A program made the position numbers and the translations under genes. A DNA stretch of 64,000 bases. Origin: Nocardioides cavernae. Its GTDB lineage: Bacteria; Actinomycetota; Actinomycetes; Propionibacteriales; Nocardioidaceae. Positions 42,555 to 52,110 of the stretch are shown here, in pieces. Location: positions 4,650,001-4,714,000 of the forward strand of contig NZ_JAFBCA010000001.1 in NCBI RefSeq assembly GCF_016907475.1. The letters are read 5' to 3'. Under the pieces are notes generated by a model that made no database searches, was not told the origin of the DNA, and saw nothing but the letters and a program-made list of their open reading frames with translations. The first letter of the stretch is position 1. Each line of letters starts with the position of its first letter.

Positions 42555-43324
42555 CGCGCGAGCACCCCCAGCTGCTCGAAGAGGTCGACGACCGCGGGTG
42601 CGCTCGCCGGGCCCTCGCCCAGGACCTGCACGGTGGACGGGGAGGGAGGAGGCAGCACCAGCCGGACGCGGGACGGTCCGACCGGGTCGGCCGTCGGCCG
42701 ACGCTCCTCGATCGGCGCCTTCTTGGCCTTCATCCGGCCCGGGACGCTCGGGTAGCGGGGCTCGACCCCGCCCTCGAGGACCGTGACCACGGCAGGCAGG
42801 GGCAGGCGGAAGGTCTCGTGGCCGTCGGGCCCGGAGCCGGTCGCCGTGACCTCGCCGTCCGCGACCGTGACGGTGTTGACGCCGTTGACGACGGGCCAGC
42901 CGAGCTCGTAGGCGAGGCGGATGCCGACCTGGAAGTCACCGGTGTCGGCCGCGTCGTTGCCGAGCAGCACCAGCTCGTGGGGCGTGCCCGCCGCCTCGTG
43001 GTCGCGGACGACCGCGGCGATCTCGCGGGCGACGTCGGCCGGGCCGAACGCCTGCGGGTCGGCCACCACGTGGGTGGCCGCGGCACAGCCGACGGCGAGC
43101 GCCGCCCGGAGCTGCTCCACGGCGTCGTCGTCCCCGAGCGTCATGACGGTCGCGGCGCCGCCGTCGGCGGCGATGCGGACCGCGAGCTCGACCGCGCACT
43201 CCTCGTGCGCGCTCGTCGTGAAGCCGGCGTAGCGCCCGTCGACCCCCTGGGCGTCCTCGGTGAGGACGACCTCGCTCGTCGCGTCGACGACGCGCTTGAC
43301 GCAGACCAGCGGGCTGACACTCAT
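42551..43324 (-). CDS. etfB: Electron transfer flavoprotein, beta subunit
   Basis: The 257-residue protein matches ETF beta: LVCVKRVVDATSEVVLTED, then VELAVRIAADGGAATVMTLGDDDAVEQLRAALAVGCAAATHVV, and a C-terminal arm (YPSVPGRMKAKKAPIE) that embraces EtfA. It follows the dimethylglycine-type dehydrogenase gene after a gap holding intercistronic repeat B, and has its own AGAGGTG ribosome-binding site after the repeat. Placement in a betaine locus suggests a dedicated electron acceptor. Confidence 0.92.
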   Translation of the reverse strand: MSVSPLVCVKRVVDATSEVVLTEDAQGVDGRYAGFTTSAHEECAVELAVRIAADGGAATVMTLGDDDAVEQLRAALAVGCAAATHVVADPQAFGPADVAREIAAVVRDHEAAGTPHELVLLGNDAADTGDFQVGIRLAYELGWPVVNGVNTVTVADGEVTATGSGPDGHETFRLPLPAVVTVLEGGVEPRYPSVPGRMKAKKAPIEERRPTADPVGPSRVRLVLPPPSPSTVQVLGEGPASAPAVVDLFEQLGVLAR

Positions 43325-43346
43325 ACGGACACCTCTTGGGAGGGAT

Positions 43347-43412
43347 CGGGGTCCCCGCGGCGTTGTTCGACGGAGGAGCGAAGCGGGGGAGACGAAGAAC
43401 GTCGTGGGGTGA
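43347..43412 (-). repeat. Intercistronic repeat, copy B (dehydrogenase-etfB)
   Basis: In the transcribed direction TCACCCCACGACGTTCTTC starts immediately after the dehydrogenase TGA. CCCGCTTCGCTCC follows, and the element ends AACGCCGCGGGGACCCCG. Unlike copy A, 22 ordinary bases with a Shine-Dalgarno lie between the repeat and the etfB ATG. The arms CCCCACGACGTT and AACGCCGCGGGG pair with two mismatches. Confidence 0.75.
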
Positions 43413-45938
43413 TCAACGGATGCGCTCGTTGGAGGGGTCGAGGAGCGGGGTGGCGTCGACGGAGCCGACGGTGACCGGGTAGAGCTCCTCCATGTAGGAG
43501 ACCGCGAGCTCGTTGCCGATGACGGCCTGGTCGGGCGGCAGGTAGGCGAGCAGCACGTGCTTGCCGAGGGACGGCGCGGACCCGGCGCTGGTGACGTAGG
43601 GGTGGTGCCCGTGGCCGTCGGTGAGCGTGCCGCCGTCGCGCGTCAGGATCGGCTCCCCGCCGAGCATGTAGCGGCGGGTGCCGGAGGCGGACGTGTGGTC
43701 GTCGACCGTCAGCGTGCACAGCACGGTGCTGGGAGCCGCCTCCCGCTGCGCGAGGTAGGCCTCCTTGCCCACGAAGTCGGCCGCCTTGACCTTGGGCCGC
43801 TGCATGCCGGCCTCGATGATGGTGCGCTCGCTGTCGAGCTCGGCGCCGTAGGCCCGGTAGCCCTTCTCGATGCGGCCCGTCGTGCCGTAGACACCGATGC
43901 CGGCGGGCACCGCACCGTGCGGCGCGCCCGCCTCGAGCAGCGCTTCCCACAGCCCGGCGGCGTGCTCCATCGGGACGTAGAGCTCCCAGCCCAGCTCGCC
44001 GACGTAGGAGATGCGGGAGGCGAGGACGGACGTGCCGGCGAGCTCGATCTCCCGGCAGGTGAGGAAGCCGAAGCCGGCGTCGGAGACGTCGTCCGACGTC
44101 AGCGAGGAGACGATGTCGCGTGCCCGCGGCCCCCAGATGCCGATGGTGGACACGGCGTCGGTGAGGTCGGTCAGTGTCGTGGAACCAGTCTCGGGCAGGT
44201 GTCCCGAGAACCAGGCCCGGTCGGCCATGCCGTGCGCGCCGCCGGTGACGACCCGGTAGTGCTCGTCGCCCAGCCGCATCACCGTGAGGTCGGAGCGGAA
44301 GCCGCCCTTCGCGTCCAGGACGGGCGTGTAGACGACCTTGCCGACCGCGACGTCGCACTGCGCGACGCAGGTCTTCTGCACCACGTCGAGCGCCTCGGGG
44401 CCCTCGATGTCGAAGATGCAGAACGCCGACAGGTCGATCACCGCGGCCGCCTCGCGCATGCGGAGGTGCTCGGCGTTGATGATCGGGCTCCACCAGCGGG
44501 AGTCCCACTCGTGATCGCGCGGCATCACCGCGTCGCCGTACGCCTCGAGCAGCGACGCGTTGGTCTCGTACCAGAACGGGCGCTCCCACCCGGCGGTCTC
44601 GAAGAAGACGGCGCCGAGCTTCTCCTGCGAGTCGTGCATCGGGGAGAGGCGCTGGTCGCGGTCCGACTCGTACTGCTCGCCCGGGTGGACGATGCCGTAG
44701 GTCTTGATGAACGACTCGGTGGTGCGCAGCCGGGTGTGCTCGCGGCGCTTCTGGTGCTCGTGGAAGCGCGCGATGTCGCTGTGGTGCAGGTCGATCTCGG
44801 AGTGGCCGTCGGTCATCCACTCGGCCACCGCGCGGCCGACGCCCGGGCCCTCCTTGATCCAGACCGCCGCGGCCGTCCAGAGCCCGGCGACCTCGCTCTC
44901 CCCCAGGATCGGGTTGCCGTCGCAGGTCAGCGAGAGCAGGCCGTTGATGGCGTAGCGCATCTCCGCGCCCTCGGCGCCGAGCAGCTCGGGCATCAGCTCG
45001 TAGGCCTGCTCGAGCTGGGGGTCGAAGTCGTCGGAGGTGAAGGGCATCTCCGTCGGCGAGAGCTTGGCCTGCTCGATCGAGGGGATGTCCTCGGGCTCGT
45101 GGAGGATCGCGCGGTGGGCGTAGGAGCCGACCTCCATGTCGGCGCCGTGCTGGCGCTCGTAGCAGAAGGTGTCCATGTCGCGGACGATCGGGAAGGAGAT
45201 CTCCCCCTCCGTCCCCGTCAGCTGCGGGCAGGGCCCCACGCTGATCATCTGGTGCACCGCGGGCGTCAGCGGGATGCTGATGCCGGCCATGTCGCCGAGC
45301 TTGGGGCTCCACACGCCGGCCGCGATGACGACGACCTTCGCCTCGATGTCGCCGCCCGACGTGCGCACCCGGGTGATCCGGCGGCGACCCTGCGGCCCCT
45401 CCTCGGTGTCGAGGCCGGTGACCTCCACCGTGGGTACGACGGTGAGCTCGCCCGTGGCCAGGGCGCGCTCGCGCATGATGGTGCCGGCGCGCAGCGAGTC
45501 GACGACGCCCACCCCGGGCGTCCAGAACGCGCCGATGAACTGGTCCTCCTCGATGAAGGGCACCTTCTCCTTCACGAAGGCCGGGCTGACGAGCTCGGAC
45601 TCGATCCCCCATGCCTTGGCGCTCGACATGCGGCGCCGCAGCTCCTCCATGCGCTCCTCGGTGCGCGCGATCTCGAAGCCGCCGGACTGCGTGAAGACGC
45701 CCATCTCCTGGTACTGCGCGACCGAGTCGAGCGTCAGGTCGGTGATCTCGCGGGAGTGGTCGACGGTGAAGATGAAGTTGGACGCGTGGCCCGTCGACCC
45801 ACCCGGGTTGGGCAGCGCGCCCTTGTCGATCTGCACGACGTCGGTCCACCCGAGCCGGGTGAGGTGGTGCACGAGGCTGTTGCCGACGATGCCGGCACCG
45901 ATCACGACGACACCTGCGGTCGTGGGGACGTCTGCCAT
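43413..45938 (-). CDS. GcvT-fused FAD-dependent dehydrogenase (dimethylglycine/sarcosine dehydrogenase family)
   Basis: The 841-residue protein has an N-terminal DAO-type FAD domain (VVVIGAGIVGNSLVHHL; STGHAS with a His at the usual covalent-flavin site) and a C-terminal GcvT-like folate domain (FCIFDIEGPEALDVVQKTC, SYVGELGWELYVP). In this family the FAD domain oxidises an N-methyl group and the folate domain captures formaldehyde as 5,10-methylene-THF. Dimethylglycine is the most likely substrate given the betaine context; sarcosine is possible. The ATG at 45938 has GGAGGAG 8 bases upstream. Confidence 0.88.
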   Translation of the reverse strand: MADVPTTAGVVVIGAGIVGNSLVHHLTRLGWTDVVQIDKGALPNPGGSTGHASNFIFTVDHSREITDLTLDSVAQYQEMGVFTQSGGFEIARTEERMEELRRRMSSAKAWGIESELVSPAFVKEKVPFIEEDQFIGAFWTPGVGVVDSLRAGTIMRERALATGELTVVPTVEVTGLDTEEGPQGRRRITRVRTSGGDIEAKVVVIAAGVWSPKLGDMAGISIPLTPAVHQMISVGPCPQLTGTEGEISFPIVRDMDTFCYERQHGADMEVGSYAHRAILHEPEDIPSIEQAKLSPTEMPFTSDDFDPQLEQAYELMPELLGAEGAEMRYAINGLLSLTCDGNPILGESEVAGLWTAAAVWIKEGPGVGRAVAEWMTDGHSEIDLHHSDIARFHEHQKRREHTRLRTTESFIKTYGIVHPGEQYESDRDQRLSPMHDSQEKLGAVFFETAGWERPFWYETNASLLEAYGDAVMPRDHEWDSRWWSPIINAEHLRMREAAAVIDLSAFCIFDIEGPEALDVVQKTCVAQCDVAVGKVVYTPVLDAKGGFRSDLTVMRLGDEHYRVVTGGAHGMADRAWFSGHLPETGSTTLTDLTDAVSTIGIWGPRARDIVSSLTSDDVSDAGFGFLTCREIELAGTSVLASRISYVGELGWELYVPMEHAAGLWEALLEAGAPHGAVPAGIGVYGTTGRIEKGYRAYGAELDSERTIIEAGMQRPKVKAADFVGKEAYLAQREAAPSTVLCTLTVDDHTSASGTRRYMLGGEPILTRDGGTLTDGHGHHPYVTSAGSAPSLGKHVLLAYLPPDQAVIGNELAVSYMEELYPVTVGSVDATPLLDPSNERIR

Positions 45939-45968
45939 GACGGGTCTCCTCCGGGGCGTTCCTACGGG

Positions 45969-46002
45969 TTGCGCATCACGCAACGGGTTGCGCCATACGC
46001 GA
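45969..46002 (-). promoter_or_regulatory. Tandem IclR-type operator sites before the dimethylglycine operon
   Basis: TTGCG-CATCA-CGCAA (45969-45983) and the near copy TTGCG-CCATA-CGCGA (45988-46002) are 19 bases apart. They lie between the promoter hexamers (46011-46041) and the start codon at 45938. The same inverted repeat precedes three other genes of this locus. Confidence 0.72.
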
Positions 46003-46010
46003 ATGCACGA

Positions 46011-46041
46011 AATGTACGCCGCCGCCCCGGAGCACTGTCAA
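46011..46041 (-). promoter_or_regulatory. Promoter of the dimethylglycine dehydrogenase-etfBA operon
   Basis: A consensus TTGACA (46036-46041 read on the minus strand) is followed after 19 bases by TACATT. The operators lie just downstream, an arrangement fit for repression. A GAGCAC/GTGCTC hairpin surrounds the TTGACA. Confidence 0.6.
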
Positions 46042-46090
46042 GGGTGCTCGGGACGGCAGCGGACGGCGGTCCGGGGCCGGGCGTCGGGCC

Positions 46091-47794
46091 TCAGGCCTTG
46101 GCGTCCTCCTCGGGGGTGCTGGTGACCTCCTCCGGGTCCGCGCCGAGCGCGGCCAGGGCGACCGAGTGGTTCTCCACCGAGTCGTACTTCTGGGCGTGCA
46201 GCACGGCCTTCCGCACCCGCGAGGGGAGCGTCGACTCGTACGGCTCCTCACGCAGCGCCTTCATCAGGGACACGCACATGGCGCAGATGACCAGCATGAA
46301 CGGCCCGGCCACGATGATCACCAGTGTCTGCAGCGCCCCGAGCCCGCCGGAGAACAGCAGCACCCCGGCCACCGCCCCCTGGGCGACGCCCCAGAAGATC
46401 ACCAGCCAGCGCATCGGGTGCTCCTCGCCGTGCTGGCTCAGCATCCCCATGACGATCGAGGCCGAGTCGGCGCCGGTGATGAAGAAGATCGCGACGAGGA
46501 ACACTGCCAGCACGACCGTGATGCTCGACAGCGGGTACTCGCGCAGCGTGGCGAACAGGGCGCTCTCGGTGCCCTCGTTCGCGAGCACGGCGCCCAGGTC
46601 CTTGGCGCCGGAGAGCTGCAGGTCGAACGCCGAGCCGGCCAGGATCGAGAACCAGACGAACGACACCAGGCTCGGCACCAGGATCACGTAGACGACGAAC
46701 TGCCGGATGGTGCGCCCCTTGGAGATGCGGGCGATGAACATCCCGACGAAGGGCGTCCAGGAGATCCACCACGCCCAGTAGAAGATCGTCCAGGTGTCGA
46801 GGAACTCACTGCCGCCGAAGGCACCGGTGCGGAACGCCATCGTCGGCAGGTGCGTCAGGTAGCCGCCCAGTGACTCGGTGAAGGTGCTCAGGATGAAGAC
46901 CGTCGGGCCGACGACGAAGAGGAAGAAGACCAGGAGCAGGGCCGCGATGGCGTTGGCGTTGGAGAGGAACTGCACGCCCTTCTCGATGCCGGTCACGGCG
47001 GAGAGCACGAAGCAGGTGGTCAGGACGGCGATCACCACCACGGTGAGCCACTTGGACTCGCCGGTGGAGAACACGTCGTCGAGGCCGCCGGTGATCTGCA
47101 GCGCGCCCAGGCCCAGGGAGGTGGCGGAGCCGAAGAGCGTCGCGAAGATCGCGATGATGTCGATCGCCTTGCCTGGCCCCTCCGTCGCGCGGCGTCCCAG
47201 AAGGGGGCCGAACGCGCCCGAGACCAGGTTGCCGGTGCCCTTGCGGTAGGCGAAGTAGCCGATCGCGAGACCGATCACGGCGTACATGGCCCACGGGTGG
47301 AAGCCCCAGTGGAAGAAGGCGTACTCCATCGCGACGCGGGCGCTGTCAGGGGTCGACGGGTCGCCCCGGCCCGGCGGGATGCTCGAGGCGTCGGTCGCGG
47401 TGAGGTAGGTCAGCGGCTCGGCGACGCCCCAGAACATCAGGCCGATGCCCATCCCCGTCGCGAACATCATCGAGACCCAGGAGAACGTCGAGAACTCGGG
47501 CTCGGAGTCGTCGGGGCCGAGCCGGATGTTGCCGTAGCGGGTCACCGCGAGGTAGCCGGAGAAGAGCAGGAACGACGCACTGACCAGGATGAACAGCCAG
47601 CCGAACGTCGTCTCCAGCCACCCGAGCAGCTCACCGGTGGTCGTGCCCATTCCCTCGGAGTCGACGACCCCCCAGACGAGGAAGGCGATGGCGAGCGCGG
47701 CCGCGACACCGAACGTCACCTTGTCGAGGGAGAGGTCGCGGCCCTCCCTGTGCGGTGGGACCAGGGAGTGATCGACGGGTTCCTTGAGAGCCAT
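46091..47794 (-). CDS. BCCT-family betaine/choline/carnitine transporter
   Basis: The 567-residue protein has 12 membrane helices with BCCT hallmarks: FATGMGIGLMFWGVAEPLTYL (sodium/substrate site) and the tryptophan motif TIFYWAWWISWTPFVGMFIARISKGRTIR. A charged C-terminal tail follows. It imports betaine, choline or a relative with sodium or protons. It has its own promoter and a TTGCG-N5-CGCAA site 18 bases before the ATG, so it is regulated with the catabolic genes rather than as a simple osmoprotectant carrier. Confidence 0.93.
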   Translation of the reverse strand: MALKEPVDHSLVPPHREGRDLSLDKVTFGVAAALAIAFLVWGVVDSEGMGTTTGELLGWLETTFGWLFILVSASFLLFSGYLAVTRYGNIRLGPDDSEPEFSTFSWVSMMFATGMGIGLMFWGVAEPLTYLTATDASSIPPGRGDPSTPDSARVAMEYAFFHWGFHPWAMYAVIGLAIGYFAYRKGTGNLVSGAFGPLLGRRATEGPGKAIDIIAIFATLFGSATSLGLGALQITGGLDDVFSTGESKWLTVVVIAVLTTCFVLSAVTGIEKGVQFLSNANAIAALLLVFFLFVVGPTVFILSTFTESLGGYLTHLPTMAFRTGAFGGSEFLDTWTIFYWAWWISWTPFVGMFIARISKGRTIRQFVVYVILVPSLVSFVWFSILAGSAFDLQLSGAKDLGAVLANEGTESALFATLREYPLSSITVVLAVFLVAIFFITGADSASIVMGMLSQHGEEHPMRWLVIFWGVAQGAVAGVLLFSGGLGALQTLVIIVAGPFMLVICAMCVSLMKALREEPYESTLPSRVRKAVLHAQKYDSVENHSVALAALGADPEEVTSTPEEDAKA

Positions 47795-47811
47795 GCCGCC
47801 TACCCATCCGG

Positions 47812-47826
47812 TTGCGTCTTGCGCAA
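47812..47826 (-). promoter_or_regulatory. IclR-type operator before the BCCT transporter
   Basis: TTGCG-TCTTG-CGCAA is a perfect 5-bp-arm inverted repeat located 18 bases upstream of the transporter ATG. It matches the sites at 45969, 55330 and (with shorter spacer) 56237. Confidence 0.72.
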
Positions 47827-47852
47827 CCTAGTGCGTGACTTGCAACGAACGT

Positions 47853-47881
47853 ACGATGACCCTCCCCCGGGCGACTGTCAA
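47853..47881 (-). promoter_or_regulatory. Promoter of the BCCT gene inside the upstream terminator
   Basis: TTGACA (47876-47881) is followed after 17 bases by CATCGT, a weak -10. The -35 lies in the loop and the -10 in the downstream arm of the hairpin at 47854-47905. The flanks match the TTGACA region before the dimethylglycine operon (CTGTCAAGGGT on the plus strand in both). Confidence 0.5.
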
Positions 47882-47905
47882 GGGTCACCCCGGGGAGGGT
47901 CATCG
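47854..47905 (-). terminator. Terminator of the betB-betA-ABC operon
   Basis: The 14-bp arms CGATGACCCTCCCC and GGGGAGGGTCATCG match perfectly with a 24-base loop. The hairpin starts 7 bases after the stop of the binding-protein gene. It overlaps the promoter of the next gene. Confidence 0.7.
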
Positions 47906-47912
47906 AACAGCG

Positions 47913-48902
47913 TCAGCCGAGCCAGGCGTCGACCTTGTCCTGGTTCTCCTCGACCCACTTCGCGGCTGCGTCCTCCGGGGACATGCCGTCGGACGCGATG
48001 TAACCGGCCACGACGTTCTGGTCCTCGTTGGTCCAGGTGAAGTTCTGCACCAGGTCGACGGCGGTCGAGTCACCCTCGGACCACTCGGTGCTGACGATCT
48101 TCTTCAGCTCGGTCTCCGGGTAGTCGCAGGCGACCGTCTGCGGGTCGTCCTGGCAGCCGTCCTCGTACGGCGGGAGGGCGACGCGCTGCATCGCCACCTC
48201 GGCGTTGAAGTACTGCGGCTCGTACCAGTAGCCGATGACCCACTCCTTGTTCTCCTCGGCCTTGCGGAACGCCTCGATCGAGGCGGCCTCCGACCCGGAG
48301 AACACGACCTTGAAGTCCAGGTCGAGGTTGCTCACGATCGCCTCGTCGAACTGCACGTACGACGGGTCGGCGCCGAGGAACTGGCCCTGGCCGCCGGACT
48401 CCGACGTCGCGAACTCCTGGGCGTACTTGTTGAGGTTCTCGTACTCCAGGATGTCCGGGTGCTCCTCGGCGAGCCACGGCGGGACGAACCAGCCGATGAT
48501 GCCGACGTTGCCCTGCGGGCCGAAGTCCGTCGCGGTCCCGTCGCCCTGGTCGGCGAAGAACTTCTTCTCGAGGTCGGGGTGACCCCAGTCCTCGATGACG
48601 ACGTCGACCTCGCCGGTGCCGAAGCCCTGCCACGAGACGTCCTCCTTGAGCTCCTTGTACTCGACCGAGCAGCCGAGCTCCTGCTCGGCGACCGTGCCGA
48701 CGACGTAGGCGCTGGCCTCGTAGCCGACCCACGGGTTCACGGCCATGCTGAGGTCACCGCACTCGCCACCACTCTCGGCGGCCTGCTCCTCGTTGGCCTC
48801 GGTCTGCTCGTCGATCGAACCTCCGCCGCAGGCGGAGAGGGCCAGCGTGGCGACGGCGGCTACTGCCCCGAGTCGCGCACCCCGGCTGCGGGCAGTTCTC
48901 AT
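47913..48902 (-). CDS. Glycine betaine/choline ABC transporter substrate-binding lipoprotein
   Basis: The 329-residue protein has a lipoprotein signal (AAVATLALSAC, lipobox LSAC) and an OpuAC-type binding domain. Aromatic/acidic segments typical of quaternary-amine binding are MAVNPWVGYEASAYVV, DVVIEDWGHPDL and IGYWYEPQYF. It delivers choline or betaines to the permease. The ATG at 48902 is chosen because GAGGAG lies 7 bases upstream; earlier ATGs in frame lack this. It is last in the operon, 62 bases after the permease. Confidence 0.9.
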   Translation of the reverse strand: MRTARSRGARLGAVAAVATLALSACGGGSIDEQTEANEEQAAESGGECGDLSMAVNPWVGYEASAYVVGTVAEQELGCSVEYKELKEDVSWQGFGTGEVDVVIEDWGHPDLEKKFFADQGDGTATDFGPQGNVGIIGWFVPPWLAEEHPDILEYENLNKYAQEFATSESGGQGQFLGADPSYVQFDEAIVSNLDLDFKVVFSGSEAASIEAFRKAEENKEWVIGYWYEPQYFNAEVAMQRVALPPYEDGCQDDPQTVACDYPETELKKIVSTEWSEGDSTAVDLVQNFTWTNEDQNVVAGYIASDGMSPEDAAAKWVEENQDKVDAWLG

Positions 48903-48964
48903 GGTGGTTCTCCTCATCTGATGGTTGATCGGCACATGGTTGGGGGTCTCGGATGTCGAGGGCG

Positions 48965-51039
48965 TCAGGTCTCGACGACCTTCCGGTCGCCGGGGAAGCC
49001 GATCGGCAGTCGCGTGTGGAACGCCCGCCGCGGCCCGGCTCCGTCGTCACGACGGACGTCGGCAGCAGCCCGGGTGATCCGGTCGAGCATCACGCCGAGC
49101 AGCACGATGGTGATGCCCGCGGCCAGGCCCTTGCCCCACGCCTCACTGCGCGAGAAGCCGTAGACGACGTCGTAGCCGAGCGCGCCGGCGCCGACCAGGC
49201 CGCCGATCACGGTCATGGACAGCACGTAGAGCAGGCCCTGGTTGGTGGCGAGGACGAGTGAGCCCTTGGCCATCGGCAGCTGGACCTTGGTGATCTCCTG
49301 CCACGTCGTCTGGCCGGTCGATCGGCCCGCCTCGATGGTCGTGGGTGAGACACCCTTGACCCCGTCGGCCACCAGCTTGATCGCGGCGGGTGCGGCGTAC
49401 ACGACGCCCGCGACGATCGCAGTGAAGCGGGAGGGTCCGAAGAGGGCGAGCACCGGGATCAGGTAGACGAACGGCGGGATCGTCTGCCCTGCATCGAGCA
49501 AGGGTCTGATGCCTAGGTCGACCTTGCGGTCGCGGGCCATCCAGACCCCGAAGACCAGGGCCAGGATCATCACCAGCACGGTGGCGACCAGCGTCATGGT
49601 GAGGGTGATCATGGCGTCGTGCCACAGGTCGAAGTACCAGATGCCGGTCAGGCACACGAGGGCGGACACGAACGCCCGGGCACCGCCGAAGACCAACGCG
49701 AGCGCGGCGATCCCGATGAAGGAGACGTACCACGGCGACTCCGCCAGGAGTGACTGCATCGGGTTGAGCAGCCACTCCGTCACGTAGTCCTTGAACGCGC
49801 CGGTCACCCCGCCGAAGGTGCTGGTGACCCAGTCCATGACGTCGTTGACGACGGTGGCCACCTTGTCGCCGATCGTGTAGACGGGGAACTCGGCGAGCCC
49901 GATGTAGGTGCGCGAGAGATAGACGGCGACGAGGGTGCCGACGCCGCCCGCGGCGAGGAGGATGCGCCGCTGCCGGATGTTGCCGCCGCCGCCGCGGGCC
50001 ACCTTCTCGGATCGCTCGCTGGCCGCCGTCGTCGTGCGGTCGAGCATGACGGCCATGACCACGATCAGCGCGCCCGGGACGAACGCAGCCCCGACGTCGT
50101 TGATGCGCAGGCCGGCCAGCACGGGCTTGCCGAGACCCGGGCCGTTGACGAAGGCAGCCAGGGTGGCCATCGACAGCGCGGCCAGCGTGGTCTGGTTGAG
50201 GCCCACGATGATGGTCTTGCGGGCCATCGGCAGCTGCACCTTGAACAGCCGCTGCCAGTAGGTCTGGCCGGCCGAGTCGGTGGCCTCGATCGTGGTCGTC
50301 GGTACCTCCCGGATCCCGAAGCCGGCAATCCGGACGAGCGGCGGGAGGGCGTAGATCATCGTGCTCACGACGGCCGCGCTCACGCCGATGCCGAAGAACA
50401 GGACGACCGGCAGGAGGTAGACGAACGTCGGCATCGTCTGCATCAGGTCGAGGACCACGGTGATCACCTTGTTGGCCCGCGCGCTGGTGCCGACCAGGAC
50501 CGCCAGCGGCATCCCGAGGAGGATCACGATGGCCACCGAGATGCCGGTGACGATGAGGAGGTCGAGCGAGTCCTGCCAGAAGCCGAAGACGCCGAAGGAG
50601 AGGAACGAGAGGCAGACCAGGACGGCGATGCGCCAGTTGGCGATCACGAAGCCGACGTAGGTCGCGATCGCCACGACGCCCAGCCAGCCGATCTCGGGTA
50701 CGGGGCGGGGCGGGTTCGGCACGACGACCATCCGCTGCACCCACTCGAAGACACTGCGCAACAGGTCGGAGATCGAGTTGGTGAACTGCATGATCGGGTT
50801 GGTGTCGCGACTCGCGAGGAGGTCGTTGTTGAACTCGGTGAGCCGGTCGTGCAGGTCGGTGCGCGCGACGCCGGGCAGGGCCAGGGTGTCGGTGCCCTCG
50901 GTGAGGAAGTAGACGACGATCCAGACGGCGACGATCACGGCGGCGGGGATCCAGCGGCTGACCGACGTGCGTTCGGGGGGCGGCGGCTCGGCCCCGGGCT
51001 CGACGGGCTTGCGCGCGGCAGGGGCCGGGGCGGTGGCGG

Positions 51040-51043
<4 letters not shown>
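48965..51043 (-). CDS. Fused double permease of the betaine/choline ABC transporter
   Basis: The 692-residue protein carries two ProW-type permease domains in one chain. The first is around residues 130-350 ([25 protein letters not shown], then [24 protein letters not shown]). The second is around residues 460-660 ([23 protein letters not shown], then [24 protein letters not shown]). Both keep the EAA coupling loop, so one polypeptide could replace the usual homodimer. It starts at GTG overlapping the ATPase stop by 4 bases. Confidence 0.88.

Positions 51044-52106
<1,063 letters not shown>

Positions 52107-52110
<4 letters not shown>

Noticed and set aside
47795..47911. Possible glycine or SAM riboswitch before the BCCT gene
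   Set aside because: The structure is explained by a simple 14-bp terminator plus promoter and operator. No conserved riboswitch core is visible.
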